The notes under the pieces: generated by a model
The model's input: the letters and a program-made list of their open reading frames with translations, nothing else
Told to the model about the DNA's origin: nothing
Databases searched by the model: none
Source: an uncultured Bacteroidota bacterium
GTDB lineage: Bacteria > Bacteroidota > Bacteroidia > JADZBD01
NCBI GenBank assembly: GCA_937924855.1
Contig: CALEYQ010000079.1
Location: 1-39,509 of the forward strand
DNA: 39,509 bases
Direction: 5' to 3'
Shown: positions 17,914 to 24,234 of the stretch, piece after piece
Numbering within the stretch: position 1 is the first letter of the stretch
How the letters are laid out: each line of letters opens with the position of its first letter
Made by a program: the position numbers and the translations under genes

Positions 17914-17984
17914 AGAGCGAGAAACAGTGTGAGAGCGAAGAAAAAACAGAGCAGAATGCTCGCTCCCGCTCTCATTCTCGCTCT
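17914..17984. repeat. Compound palindrome and right direct repeat, leader of the four-helix-bundle gene
   Basis: Three nested stems are visible: AGAGCGAGAA (17914-17923) with TTCTCGCTCT (17975-17984), TGAGAGCG (17930-17937) with CGCTCTCA (17967-17974), and GAGCA (17949-17953) with TGCTC (17957-17961). The segment also includes the right copy (17927-17969) of the direct repeat seen at 17416-17459. On the minus strand an alternative pairing of CAGAGC with GCTCTG followed by TTTTTT could act as a terminator for the GIY-YIG gene upstream. Confidence 0.65.
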
Positions 17985-18004
17985 GTTTTTGTACCCGGGA
18001 TCGG

Positions 18005-18022
18005 TCCCGATAGCTATCGGGA
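18005..18022. repeat. 18-nt palindrome 1
   Basis: TCCCGATAGCTATCGGGA, a perfect palindrome, in place of the AGT found at 18470-18472 in the intact tRNA-Leu (T-loop). Confidence 0.85.
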
Positions 18023-18044
18023 CGAACCGATATGTCATTGCTGA

Positions 18045-18062
18045 TCCCGATTTTTATCGGAA
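18045..18062. repeat. 18-nt palindrome 2
   Basis: TCCCGATTTTTATCGGAA, replacing CACTG (18495-18499). One stem position is C/A on the + strand but a G-U wobble if transcribed from the minus strand. Confidence 0.8.
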
Positions 18063-18070
18063 GTGTTTGA

Positions 18071-18088
18071 TGCCGATGGCTATCGGCA
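18071..18088. repeat. 18-nt palindrome 3
   Basis: TGCCGATGGCTATCGGCA, replacing GAC (18508-18510). The 7-bp stem is perfect, with a compensated change at the second pair relative to palindrome 1. Confidence 0.85.
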
Positions 18089-18102
18089 CAGCGCGTCTAC
18101 CA

Positions 18103-18120
18103 CCCCGATAGCCATCGGGG
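18103..18120. repeat. 18-nt palindrome 4
   Basis: CCCCGATAGCCATCGGGG, replacing ATT (18525-18527). The 7-bp stem is perfect, with a compensated change at the first pair relative to palindrome 1. Confidence 0.85.
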
Positions 18121-18128
18121 CCGCCACC

Positions 18129-18413
18129 TTAGTAATACTTCTCTTTTAATTGCTCCATCATTTGAGGAAATTTCTTAAGATTCCCAATATAGGTTTTGCT
18201 TTTCATCCTTTTGATATGACCCTCAATTTTTCTGGCTTGGTCATAATGCAAATCCCTAACAGCGAAAAACAAGGTCCAATCATTAGCTTTCGCAGTAAAA
18301 CTTGATGCAAAAACTTTTTCCAGGTGTTGCTCAATTCTAAATTCAAGCTCCTTACAGCTTCCGGTATAAAACCGATTAAGTTTCTCTGAATAAAGAATGT
18401 AAACGGTTACCAT
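18129..18413 (-). CDS. GIY-YIG domain nuclease-like protein
   Basis: A 94-residue single-domain GIY-YIG protein of the UvrC/YhbQ-like small family. The motif pair appears as VYILYS (the GIY part) and RFYTGSC (the YIG part), followed by RIEQHLEKVFASSF and the E-containing helix ARKIEGHIKRMK. Small stand-alone members are common in Bacteroidota; many are of unknown substrate, and some relatives are homing or repair nucleases. The start at 18413 gives the family N-terminus MVTVYILYS; a longer frame to 18497 only reads into the tRNA-Leu gene. The stop at 18129-18131 directly abuts the palindrome-bearing tRNA copy. The gene is therefore bracketed by the intact tRNA-Leu and its remodelled copy. Confidence 0.9.
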   Translation of the reverse strand: MVTVYILYSEKLNRFYTGSCKELEFRIEQHLEKVFASSFTAKANDWTLFFAVRDLHYDQARKIEGHIKRMKSKTYIGNLKKFPQMMEQLKEKYY

Positions 18414-18425
18414 TGTATTCTCAAC

Positions 18426-18455
18426 AAAAAAGCCTTCCCACGCGAAAGGCTTTTT
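18426..18455 (-). terminator. Intrinsic terminator of tRNA-Leu
   Basis: AAAAAGCCTT (18427-18436) pairs with AAGGCTTTTT (18446-18455) around a 9-nt loop. On the minus strand it begins 1 nt after the tRNA discriminator base and ends in a run of six T. The GIY-YIG start codon is 13 nt further on. Confidence 0.8.
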
Positions 18456-18456
18456 G

Positions 18457-18540
18457 TACCCGGGATCGGAGTCGAACCGATATGTCATTGCTGACACTGG
18501 TGTTTGAGACCAGCGCGTCTACCAATTCCGCCACCCGGGC
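18457..18540 (-). tRNA. tRNA-Leu (anticodon CAA)
   Basis: An 84-nt class II tRNA. The acceptor stem is GCCCGGG with CCCGGGT (one G-U pair), discriminator A at 18457, and CCA is not encoded. The anticodon stem CTGGT/ACCAG encloses the loop CTCAAAC, giving CAA, which reads UUG. There is a long variable arm (TGTCAGCAATGACA) as required for leucine, and a T arm ATCGG-TTCGACT-CCGAT. A TAnnTTTG-type box lies upstream and a terminator follows. This intact copy is the evident source of the altered copy at 17986-18128. Confidence 0.95.
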
Positions 18541-18557
18541 TTTATTTGGAAGGAGGG

Positions 18558-18565
18558 CAAAAATA
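18558..18565 (-). promoter_or_regulatory. -7 promoter element of tRNA-Leu
   Basis: TATTTTTG on the minus strand matches TAnnTTTG and lies 17 nt upstream of the tRNA 5' end. No clear -33 box is seen. Confidence 0.5.
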
Positions 18566-18659
18566 GAAAAAAACAAGGCATGGGGGCATATCGCGTTTAA
18601 ATCCCCTAATTCGCTGAAAATCAATAGGCTTTTTGCATGATTAAAAAGCAATTTTTTTG

Positions 18660-18667
18660 TATCTTCG
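18660..18667 (+). promoter_or_regulatory. -7 promoter element of prs
   Basis: TATCTTCG resembles TAnnTTTG with one mismatch, 17 nt before the prs ATG. A TTTG at 18632-18635 is 24 nt upstream, a longer spacing than usual. Confidence 0.45.
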
Positions 18668-18684
18668 CATCCCTTAAAAAACCA

Positions 18685-19617
18685 ATGGAACCCATCGTAA
18701 AACTATTCAGCGGCACATGCACCCGGTACCTGGCGGAAAAAATTGCTTCTGCCTATGGTAAGCCCCTGGGACATATGACCTTTTCCCGGTTCAGCGACGG
18801 TGAGTTCCAAACCTCCTTTGAAGAAACCGTTCGGGGATCTCAAATTTTCATCATCCAGTCTACTTTCGCGCCCACCGATAATCTTATGGAACTACTTCTA
18901 ATGGTGGATGCCGCAAAAAGAGCCTCCGCCAAAGAAATCGTGGCCGTGATACCCTATTTTGGATTTGCCCGCCAAGACCGGAAAGACCAACCCCGGGTAG
19001 CCATTGGAGCAAAACTCGTGGCCGACCTGCTGGGAACCGCCGGCGTAACCCGTGTGATGACCATGGACCTTCATGCCGACCAGATTCAGGCCTTTTTTAA
19101 TGTTCCCGTTGATCATCTCTATGCCTCAACCATCTTCATTAAATATATTCAGGAGCTAAATCTTCCTAACCTCGCTATGGCCGCCCCCGATATGGGAGGC
19201 TCAAAACGCGCCAATGCCTACGCCAAACACCTGAATTCCGACCTGGCTATCTGCTACAAGCAACGCAGCAAGGCCAATGTGGTAGACAGCATGACCCTGA
19301 TCGGTGATGTGGAAGGAAAACATGTGGTGCTGATTGATGATATCTGCGATACCGCAGGAACACTTACAAAAGCGGCCGATGTAATTATGGAAAAGGGTGC
19401 CCTTTCCGTACGCGCCGTTTGCACTCATCCCCTGCTCAGCGGAAAGGCTTACGAAAACATTGAAAAATCAAAATTAACAGAGCTTATTGTAACCGATACC
19501 GTTCCCCTCAGAAAGGAAAGTTCAAAGATAAAAGCCTTAAGTGTGGCTCATCTCTTTGCCGATGTAATCCGGGCAGTTCATTCCTCGGAATCCATCAGCA
19601 AACATTTCATCATGTAA
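18685..19617 (+). CDS. prs: Ribose-phosphate pyrophosphokinase
   Basis: PRPP synthetase transfers pyrophosphate from ATP to ribose 5-phosphate, supplying purine, pyrimidine, histidine and NAD synthesis. The 310-residue protein has SRFSDGEFQTSFEE, the ATP-binding FARQDRKDQPR, the cation/ATP loop MDLHADQIQAFF and the PRPP-binding signature VVLIDDICDTAGT. The start at 18685 follows the -7 box; the ORF extends 16 codons further upstream but would begin before it. It is followed by rplY after 35 nt, and the prs-rplY-pth order is common in bacteria. Confidence 0.96.
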   Translation: MEPIVKLFSGTCTRYLAEKIASAYGKPLGHMTFSRFSDGEFQTSFEETVRGSQIFIIQSTFAPTDNLMELLLMVDAAKRASAKEIVAVIPYFGFARQDRKDQPRVAIGAKLVADLLGTAGVTRVMTMDLHADQIQAFFNVPVDHLYASTIFIKYIQELNLPNLAMAAPDMGGSKRANAYAKHLNSDLAICYKQRSKANVVDSMTLIGDVEGKHVVLIDDICDTAGTLTKAADVIMEKGALSVRAVCTHPLLSGKAYENIEKSKLTELIVTDTVPLRKESSKIKALSVAHLFADVIRAVHSSESISKHFIM

Positions 19618-19652
19618 ATTATTAATCTAAATACAAACCAAACAACAAAACA

Positions 19653-20294
19653 ATGAAAACAGTATCTATTAGCGGTTCGCCCCGTGCGAACGTAGGGAAA
19701 TCAGATGCTAAAGCATTGCGCAAACAAAACCAGGTTCCCTGTGTGCTTTACGGCGGCAAGGAGCAGATTCATTTTCACGCGCATGAAAATGCTTTCACTT
19801 CCCTCATTTATTCTCCCGACGCCCAGATCGTAAAGCTTGATATCGGCGGAAAGAATTATGATGCCATTCTGCAGGATGCCCAATTTCATCCTGTAAATGA
19901 CAAAATCAACCACCTCGATTTCCTCGAAATTATTCCCGGCAAACCGGTAACCATGGAAATTCCCGTAAACCTCAGCGGTAATGCCATTGGCGTAAAAGAA
20001 GGGGGGAAGCTCAATAAAAAAATGCGGAAAGTAAAAATCCGTGGTCCTATCGAGAAAATTCCCGCAACCGTTGAATTAAACGTAGAGCCATTAAATATCG
20101 GCGATAGCATTCGCATCGAGGATATTAAATTTGATGGGGTTACCCTTCTCGATCCTCCCACTACTACCGTGGTTAGCGTTAAAGTTACCCGTAATGTGGT
20201 TGAAGAAACTCCTGCTGCTACGGCCGCCGCTCCTGCTGCTGCCGCTGCACCTGCTGCCGGAGCCGAACCAGCCAAGAAAGAGGAGAAAAAATAA
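19653..20294 (+). CDS. rplY: 50S ribosomal protein L25/TL5 (Ctc form)
   Basis: A 213-residue long form of bL25, which binds 5S rRNA. The N-terminal L25 domain shows LRKQNQVPCVLYGGKE and ILQDAQFHPVNDKINHLDF, and the C-terminal TL5 beta domain covers about residues 95-180. A low-complexity Ala/Pro tail (about 187-205) ends with a KKEEKK cluster; such tails are usual in Bacteroidota L25 and are not a sign of damage. It sits between prs and pth, and a strong terminator directly follows. Confidence 0.95.
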   Translation: MKTVSISGSPRANVGKSDAKALRKQNQVPCVLYGGKEQIHFHAHENAFTSLIYSPDAQIVKLDIGGKNYDAILQDAQFHPVNDKINHLDFLEIIPGKPVTMEIPVNLSGNAIGVKEGGKLNKKMRKVKIRGPIEKIPATVELNVEPLNIGDSIRIEDIKFDGVTLLDPPTTTVVSVKVTRNVVEETPAATAAAPAAAAAPAAGAEPAKKEEKK

Positions 20295-20315
20295 TTTTTC
20301 TTTTGAAACACTCAG

Positions 20316-20343
20316 GGGCGGTAATATTACCGCCCTTTTTTTT
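20316..20343 (+). terminator. Intrinsic terminator after rplY
   Basis: A perfect 20-nt palindrome GGGCGGTAATATTACCGCCC (20316-20335) is followed by eight T (20336-20343). It separates prs-rplY from pth, which starts only 18 nt later. Confidence 0.92.
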
Positions 20344-20360
20344 GATTACTTTTAATCTTC

Positions 20361-20930
20361 ATGGAAAAGTTTCTTATTGCAGGGCTGGGAAATCCCGGTG
20401 ATGAATATGCCAACACCCGGCATAATGCAGGGTTCCAGATGCTTGACCACCTGGCAGAAAAGGAAAAATTAAAGTTCGAGTCCGACCGGCATGGCTGGGT
20501 TACCTATCACAAGTTCAAAGGAAGAACCCTGGTGCTGTTAAAGCCAAACACCTTTATGAACCTGAGCGGAAAGGCGGTTTCTTACTGGCTACAACAGGAA
20601 AAAATCAACCCCCGAAATCTGCTGGTCATTACCGACGACATTGCATTGCCTTTTGGGGAATTGCGCCTCAAAGGTAAAGGTAGCGACGGAGGCCATAACG
20701 GACTCAAAGATATAATCCGTGTTCTAAATTCCGTTGAATTTCCCCGTTTACGGGTGGGCATAGGCGCTGAATTTAACCGTGGGGGACAAAGCGATTATGT
20801 TTTGGGCCCATGGAATGAAGAGGAGCTTCCAAAGCTTCCGGCTCTGAAAGAGAAGTGCCTCGAAATGGTTTTCTCGTTTGTAGCCAATGAACTGAATCAA
20901 ACCATTAGCAGGTTCAACAAAAAAAAATAA
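20361..20930 (+). CDS. pth: Peptidyl-tRNA hydrolase
   Basis: Pth cleaves peptidyl-tRNAs that fall off ribosomes. The 189-residue protein has the family signatures LGNPGDEYANTRHNAGF with catalytic His21, KPNTFMNLSG, and ITDDIALPFG followed by GSDGGHNGLKDI. All key residues are present. It starts directly after the rplY terminator, so some readthrough or a hidden promoter is needed. Its end is 2 nt from the convergent histidine-kinase gene. Confidence 0.96.
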   Translation: MEKFLIAGLGNPGDEYANTRHNAGFQMLDHLAEKEKLKFESDRHGWVTYHKFKGRTLVLLKPNTFMNLSGKAVSYWLQQEKINPRNLLVITDDIALPFGELRLKGKGSDGGHNGLKDIIRVLNSVEFPRLRVGIGAEFNRGGQSDYVLGPWNEEELPKLPALKEKCLEMVFSFVANELNQTISRFNKKK

Positions 20931-20932
20931 AC

Positions 20933-22324
20933 TCAGGAAATAAAGTTTAGTTCGTGCCGGGTGCCTTTTTTTACGGTGGTTTTGAAGGAGGCATTTATTT
21001 GTCCGCACAGTGATTCCACCAGATCCATCCCCAGGGAGTCGCTCCTCTTTGCATCAGGATTCAGGCCTTTCCCATCGTCGGAAACAATAATGGTGATCCG
21101 CTTTTTGCCTTTTATGCTTTCTACTTTTAATCCCAGCCGTATTACTCCGTTTTTTCGGACTCCGAAAGCATGTTTATGGGCATTGCTGATAAGCTCATGA
21201 ACAATTAAGCCGCAGGGAATGGCCTTGTCGAGATTAATGCGGGCATCGGGACCTGAAGCACGAAAAATAAGGCGGGCCTTAGAGCTACCCATATAGGAAT
21301 TGGAAATTTCACGGGTGAGCCCGGAAAAATATTCTTGCAATGAAATAAGCGAAAAATCCTGTGATCGGTACAGCAGTTCGTGAATCAGGGCAATGGAACG
21401 GATTCGCCGGATACTTTCATAAAATTTATTTTTGGCCGGGCCATCGGAAACGGTTCCTGCCTGAAGATTCAGCAAACTGGAAATTATCTGAAGGTTATTT
21501 TTTACCCGGTGATGTATTTCCTGAAGCATCACTTCCTTTTCCCTTACTGTTTGTTTCAGTTTCTCCTCTGCTTTTTTGCGCTCCATAAAAGCAGGTATGG
21601 GATAGGAAGCCGTATTGCCACTCTTAAGGGGAGAATGTTTCTTTAGGATTTTTTTGATTCTCGCGGGTTGGGCCATAACAAAGGTGCAATGCTCGTCGCC
21701 ACAGGCCCGGCAGGTTAGTTCAACGGCGGTAAGGGGAATCCCGAAACTGGCTTCGCACCAGCCGGAGGAATACCCGGCATTCATAATACAAACCGGGGTG
21801 CCTGACTTTTTCTTCGATGAAATCCAACTGTCGGCCTCGAAGGAAAAGGGGTGGTGGTATTTAAGAAAAAAGTTTTGGTCCGGACTGGGATTGCTTTCAG
21901 GAAGGATATCCACGAAGGCCCAACCCGACCAGGCAAAATGAACGGGGCCCGCAGAAAGCTTGTCGATGGGATCGGTAACTTTCATTTTCTTATGAAAAGC
22001 CAGGGCATCGTCGTAGCCGATCATGTGAGCCAGGTCGAATAGCATATTTTTTCCAATGCGCTCCGCCTCCCCGGCATCGCGGTTCCCATATAAAGCGGCA
22101 ATATGTTCAAGAAATTCATGCGAGAGGGCCGAAGCACGGATAAGCACATACCGCTCCCCCCCTATTTCAATGGTTCCCTTTTCAGGTTTCCAGGAAAAAC
22201 TGCGGAAGTAATCGCCAACAATTTTCTCGGCAGATAAAAAAGGACCTGCAAATCCGGCGGGAACGCTTACGGTTTTTGATGGTCGGGGTCCTTTAGATCC
22301 GCTGTATTTTTTATTCCGGGACAT
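20933..22324 (-). CDS. Soluble histidine kinase with V4R sensor domain
   Basis: A 463-residue protein without membrane segments. Residues about 24-220 form a sensor module of the XylR_N/V4R type, recognisable from FLEHIAALYGNRDAGEAERIG early on and the cysteine cluster WCEASFGIPL (C190) with CRACGDEHC (C205, C208, C213) at its end. V4R domains bind small hydrophobic molecules or metal. A HisKA_2 dimerisation segment follows with LQEIHHRVKNNLQIIS (phospho-acceptor likely H271), then an ATPase domain with ELISNAHKHAF and VSDDGKGL. This combination is a cytoplasmic two-component sensor. No response regulator is next to it. It converges on pth. Confidence 0.9.
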   Translation of the reverse strand: MSRNKKYSGSKGPRPSKTVSVPAGFAGPFLSAEKIVGDYFRSFSWKPEKGTIEIGGERYVLIRASALSHEFLEHIAALYGNRDAGEAERIGKNMLFDLAHMIGYDDALAFHKKMKVTDPIDKLSAGPVHFAWSGWAFVDILPESNPSPDQNFFLKYHHPFSFEADSWISSKKKSGTPVCIMNAGYSSGWCEASFGIPLTAVELTCRACGDEHCTFVMAQPARIKKILKKHSPLKSGNTASYPIPAFMERKKAEEKLKQTVREKEVMLQEIHHRVKNNLQIISSLLNLQAGTVSDGPAKNKFYESIRRIRSIALIHELLYRSQDFSLISLQEYFSGLTREISNSYMGSSKARLIFRASGPDARINLDKAIPCGLIVHELISNAHKHAFGVRKNGVIRLGLKVESIKGKKRITIIVSDDGKGLNPDAKRSDSLGMDLVESLCGQINASFKTTVKKGTRHELNFIS

Positions 22325-22360
22325 TTACTATAAATATAATCAATCCCTTCAATAAACCAA

Positions 22361-23800
22361 TCAGGATCCGATCAGAGAAAGCTTCATCATATTTGCCCTT
22401 CCCTTGTCGCCCATAGGCATAGAGGCAATGTTGATAATCAAATCGTCTTTCATCACATAACCCTCCCGAAAAATAAATTCTTTCAGATCGGCGATGGTGT
22501 TATCGGTGCTTTCGTATTTATCATAGTAAAACCCACGTACCCCCCAAATCAGACTAAGTGTATTCAGAAGGCGGCGGTTTTCAGTGAAAATGAAAATATT
22601 GGCTTTTGGCCGGTGGCTGCTCAGCTTAAAGGCCGTATATCCCGAATAGGTCATGGAAATGATGGCTTTTACATTAGCCTGTCGGGCCGTAACGCAGGCA
22701 TTATAGCAAATGGTATCGCTGATGTAGGTTTGATTTTTCAGGGCGGGAGGGTGTTCCCGGTAGTAAATAGATTCTTCCCGCTCCACCCTTTCGATGATGC
22801 GTTGCATGTGCTGAATTACGCGTACGGGCCATTTACCGACTGAGGTTTCACCGCTGAGCATAACGGCATCGGCCCCATCCATAACCGCATTGGCCACATC
22901 ATTCACTTCGGCCCGGGTAGGTGAAAAGCTATCTATCATGCTTTCCATCATCTGGGTAGCGATGATAACAGGTTTAGAGGCTTCGATGCATTTCCTTACG
23001 ATAAGTTTTTGAAGGATGGGAACCTGTTCCATAGGCATTTCAACACCCAGGTCGCCACGGGCTACCATAACACCGTCGGCCAGGTCGATGATCTGATCTA
23101 TTTCCCGTATCGCCTCCGGCTTTTCAATTTTTGCAATAACACGGGCATATCCATTTTTTGAGGTTTTAATTTTATCCTTTAAATCGGCGATATCGGTTAC
23201 GCTGCGCACGAAGCTAAGGCCAATCCACTCTACTCCGTTTTGAAGGGCAAATTCAAGATCGGCTTCATCTTTGGGGGTCAGGCAGGGAAGAGAAATTTTT
23301 GTGTCGGGCAAATTAACTCCCTTTTTAGACCCCAACACTCCCCCGTGCAAAACTTTGGCTTTAACTTCATTTTTCCGGTTTGTTCCCGTTACACTCAGGT
23401 GAATTTTCCCATCATCGATGAGGATCAGATCGCCGATAGCAACATCGCCCGGAAACTGGGGATAAGTCATATACACTTTCGATGCTGAGCCCGTACATTT
23501 TTCGGTGGTAAAAACCAGTTCAGCGCCCTCTTTGAGTTCAGCCCCGCCGTTTTCCATTTCCCCGATTCTGATTTTCGGACCCTGAAGATCGGCCAGGATA
23601 CCCACATTGGCCTGAAGTTCGTTGTTGAGGTCACGGATATTATCAATTATTTTTTTTACATCCTCGTAAGAGCCATGACTGAAATTAATCCGACAGATAT
23701 CAGCACCGGCAAGGATCATGCCCTTGAGAACATCCCGTGAAGCACTGGCCGGTCCGATGGTGGCCACAATTTTGGTTTTATTCCACAGGCGTTTTTCCAT
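22361..23800 (-). CDS. pyk: Pyruvate kinase
   Basis: A 479-residue pyruvate kinase, the last ATP-yielding step of glycolysis (phosphoenolpyruvate to pyruvate). Signatures are KIVATIGPAS, CRINFSHGSYEDVKK, the active-site region RVIAKIEKPEAI with MVARGDLGVEMP, and ATQMMESMI. The C-terminal allosteric domain is complete. The gene lies 3 nt after the IPExxxVDY-family gene and downstream of rnc, a gene order characteristic of Bacteroidota. Confidence 0.97.
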   Translation of the reverse strand: MEKRLWNKTKIVATIGPASASRDVLKGMILAGADICRINFSHGSYEDVKKIIDNIRDLNNELQANVGILADLQGPKIRIGEMENGGAELKEGAELVFTTEKCTGSASKVYMTYPQFPGDVAIGDLILIDDGKIHLSVTGTNRKNEVKAKVLHGGVLGSKKGVNLPDTKISLPCLTPKDEADLEFALQNGVEWIGLSFVRSVTDIADLKDKIKTSKNGYARVIAKIEKPEAIREIDQIIDLADGVMVARGDLGVEMPMEQVPILQKLIVRKCIEASKPVIIATQMMESMIDSFSPTRAEVNDVANAVMDGADAVMLSGETSVGKWPVRVIQHMQRIIERVEREESIYYREHPPALKNQTYISDTICYNACVTARQANVKAIISMTYSGYTAFKLSSHRPKANIFIFTENRRLLNTLSLIWGVRGFYYDKYESTDNTIADLKEFIFREGYVMKDDLIINIASMPMGDKGRANMMKLSLIGS

Positions 23801-23803
23801 AAA

Positions 23804-24217
23804 TTAAAAAATTAAATGTTGTTTGGATTTGAGTTCAGCGGGGAAAATTTCAAAGGCGGTAAGCACCTGTTTGATGGTTTTAATTCTCGAAATTATTTTT
23901 TCTTTCAGTTCGTCGTATAAATCCCCTTTTACCAGGAGGAGGTAGTCGGCGGTTTTCTTTTCGGGTACCAGTATACCGGTTTCATTTTTATTCTGCACAA
24001 TGTAGTAGTCGGCATGCATTTCTTCATCGGCAAAATGAAATACCTGGAAATTTCCTTTTTGACTTTTTTCCTTTATTTCAAGCGATTGGGCTCTGGAAAA
24101 GTCAGCTCCCAGAGCCTGGTTTACCGACCACACAAAACGGTAATCTTTTTCGTGGCAGGAAACCCCTACCAGGAAAAAGTCATAATCATAATCAACTTCC
24201 AGTTTATGCCTTGGCAT
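23804..24217 (-). CDS. IPExxxVDY-family protein
   Basis: A 137-residue protein of a Bacteroidota-restricted family named for an internal motif, present here as VPEKKTADYLLL. The function is unknown. It has no signal peptide and is rich in charged residues. The gene is located as usual between rnc and pyk, 3 nt before pyk. A TACTTTTG box lies only 6 nt upstream of the ATG, so an additional transcript of pyk might start there with almost no leader. Confidence 0.9.
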   Translation of the reverse strand: MPRHKLEVDYDYDFFLVGVSCHEKDYRFVWSVNQALGADFSRAQSLEIKEKSQKGNFQVFHFADEEMHADYYIVQNKNETGILVPEKKTADYLLLVKGDLYDELKEKIISRIKTIKQVLTAFEIFPAELKSKQHLIF

Positions 24218-24222
24218 GGCTA

Positions 24223-24230
24223 CAAAAGTA
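24223..24230 (-). promoter_or_regulatory. -7 promoter element before the IPExxxVDY gene
   Basis: TACTTTTG fits TAnnTTTG, with GTTG 21 nt upstream inside the rnc coding end. The ATG follows after 5 nt, so the transcript would be nearly leaderless. Confidence 0.45.
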
Positions 24231-24234
24231 CATT

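Larger units (their letters stand above)
17986..18128 (-). pseudogene. tRNA-Leu(CAA)-derived sequence with four palindrome replacements
   Basis: Aligned to the intact tRNA-Leu at 18457-18540 and its 3' flank, five blocks of 19, 22, 8, 14 and 8 nt (71 nt in total, covering 18451-18535) are identical and in order. Between them, four short segments of the tRNA (3, 5, 3 and 3 nt) are each replaced by an 18-nt palindrome. In tRNA terms the replaced parts are the 5' edge of the D-loop (nt 14-16), the 5' side of the anticodon stem-loop (31-33), the 3' side of the anticodon stem (42-46) and the 3' edge of the T-loop (69-71). The copy lacks the first five nucleotides of the acceptor stem and cannot fold as a normal tRNA. 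It lies between the four-helix-bundle gene and the GIY-YIG gene. Confidence 0.85.

Noticed and set aside
17901..18038. N-terminal extension of the four-helix-bundle protein
   Set aside because: The added residues are a translation of the compound palindrome and the tRNA-derived sequence; family homology begins at MFDFQNLEVY (17900).
18005..18120. CRISPR-like array
   Set aside because: Four 18-nt palindromes with 'spacers' of 40, 8 and 14 nt that are pieces of tRNA-Leu; spacing is irregular and no cas gene is present.
18414..18497. N-terminal extension of the GIY-YIG protein
   Set aside because: It would be encoded by the tRNA-Leu gene and its terminator; the family start is at 18413.
20205..20290. 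Ala/Pro-rich tail of L25 as a frameshift artefact
   Set aside because: Such tails are normal in long-form L25 of this phylum, and the frame ends cleanly before a strong terminator.
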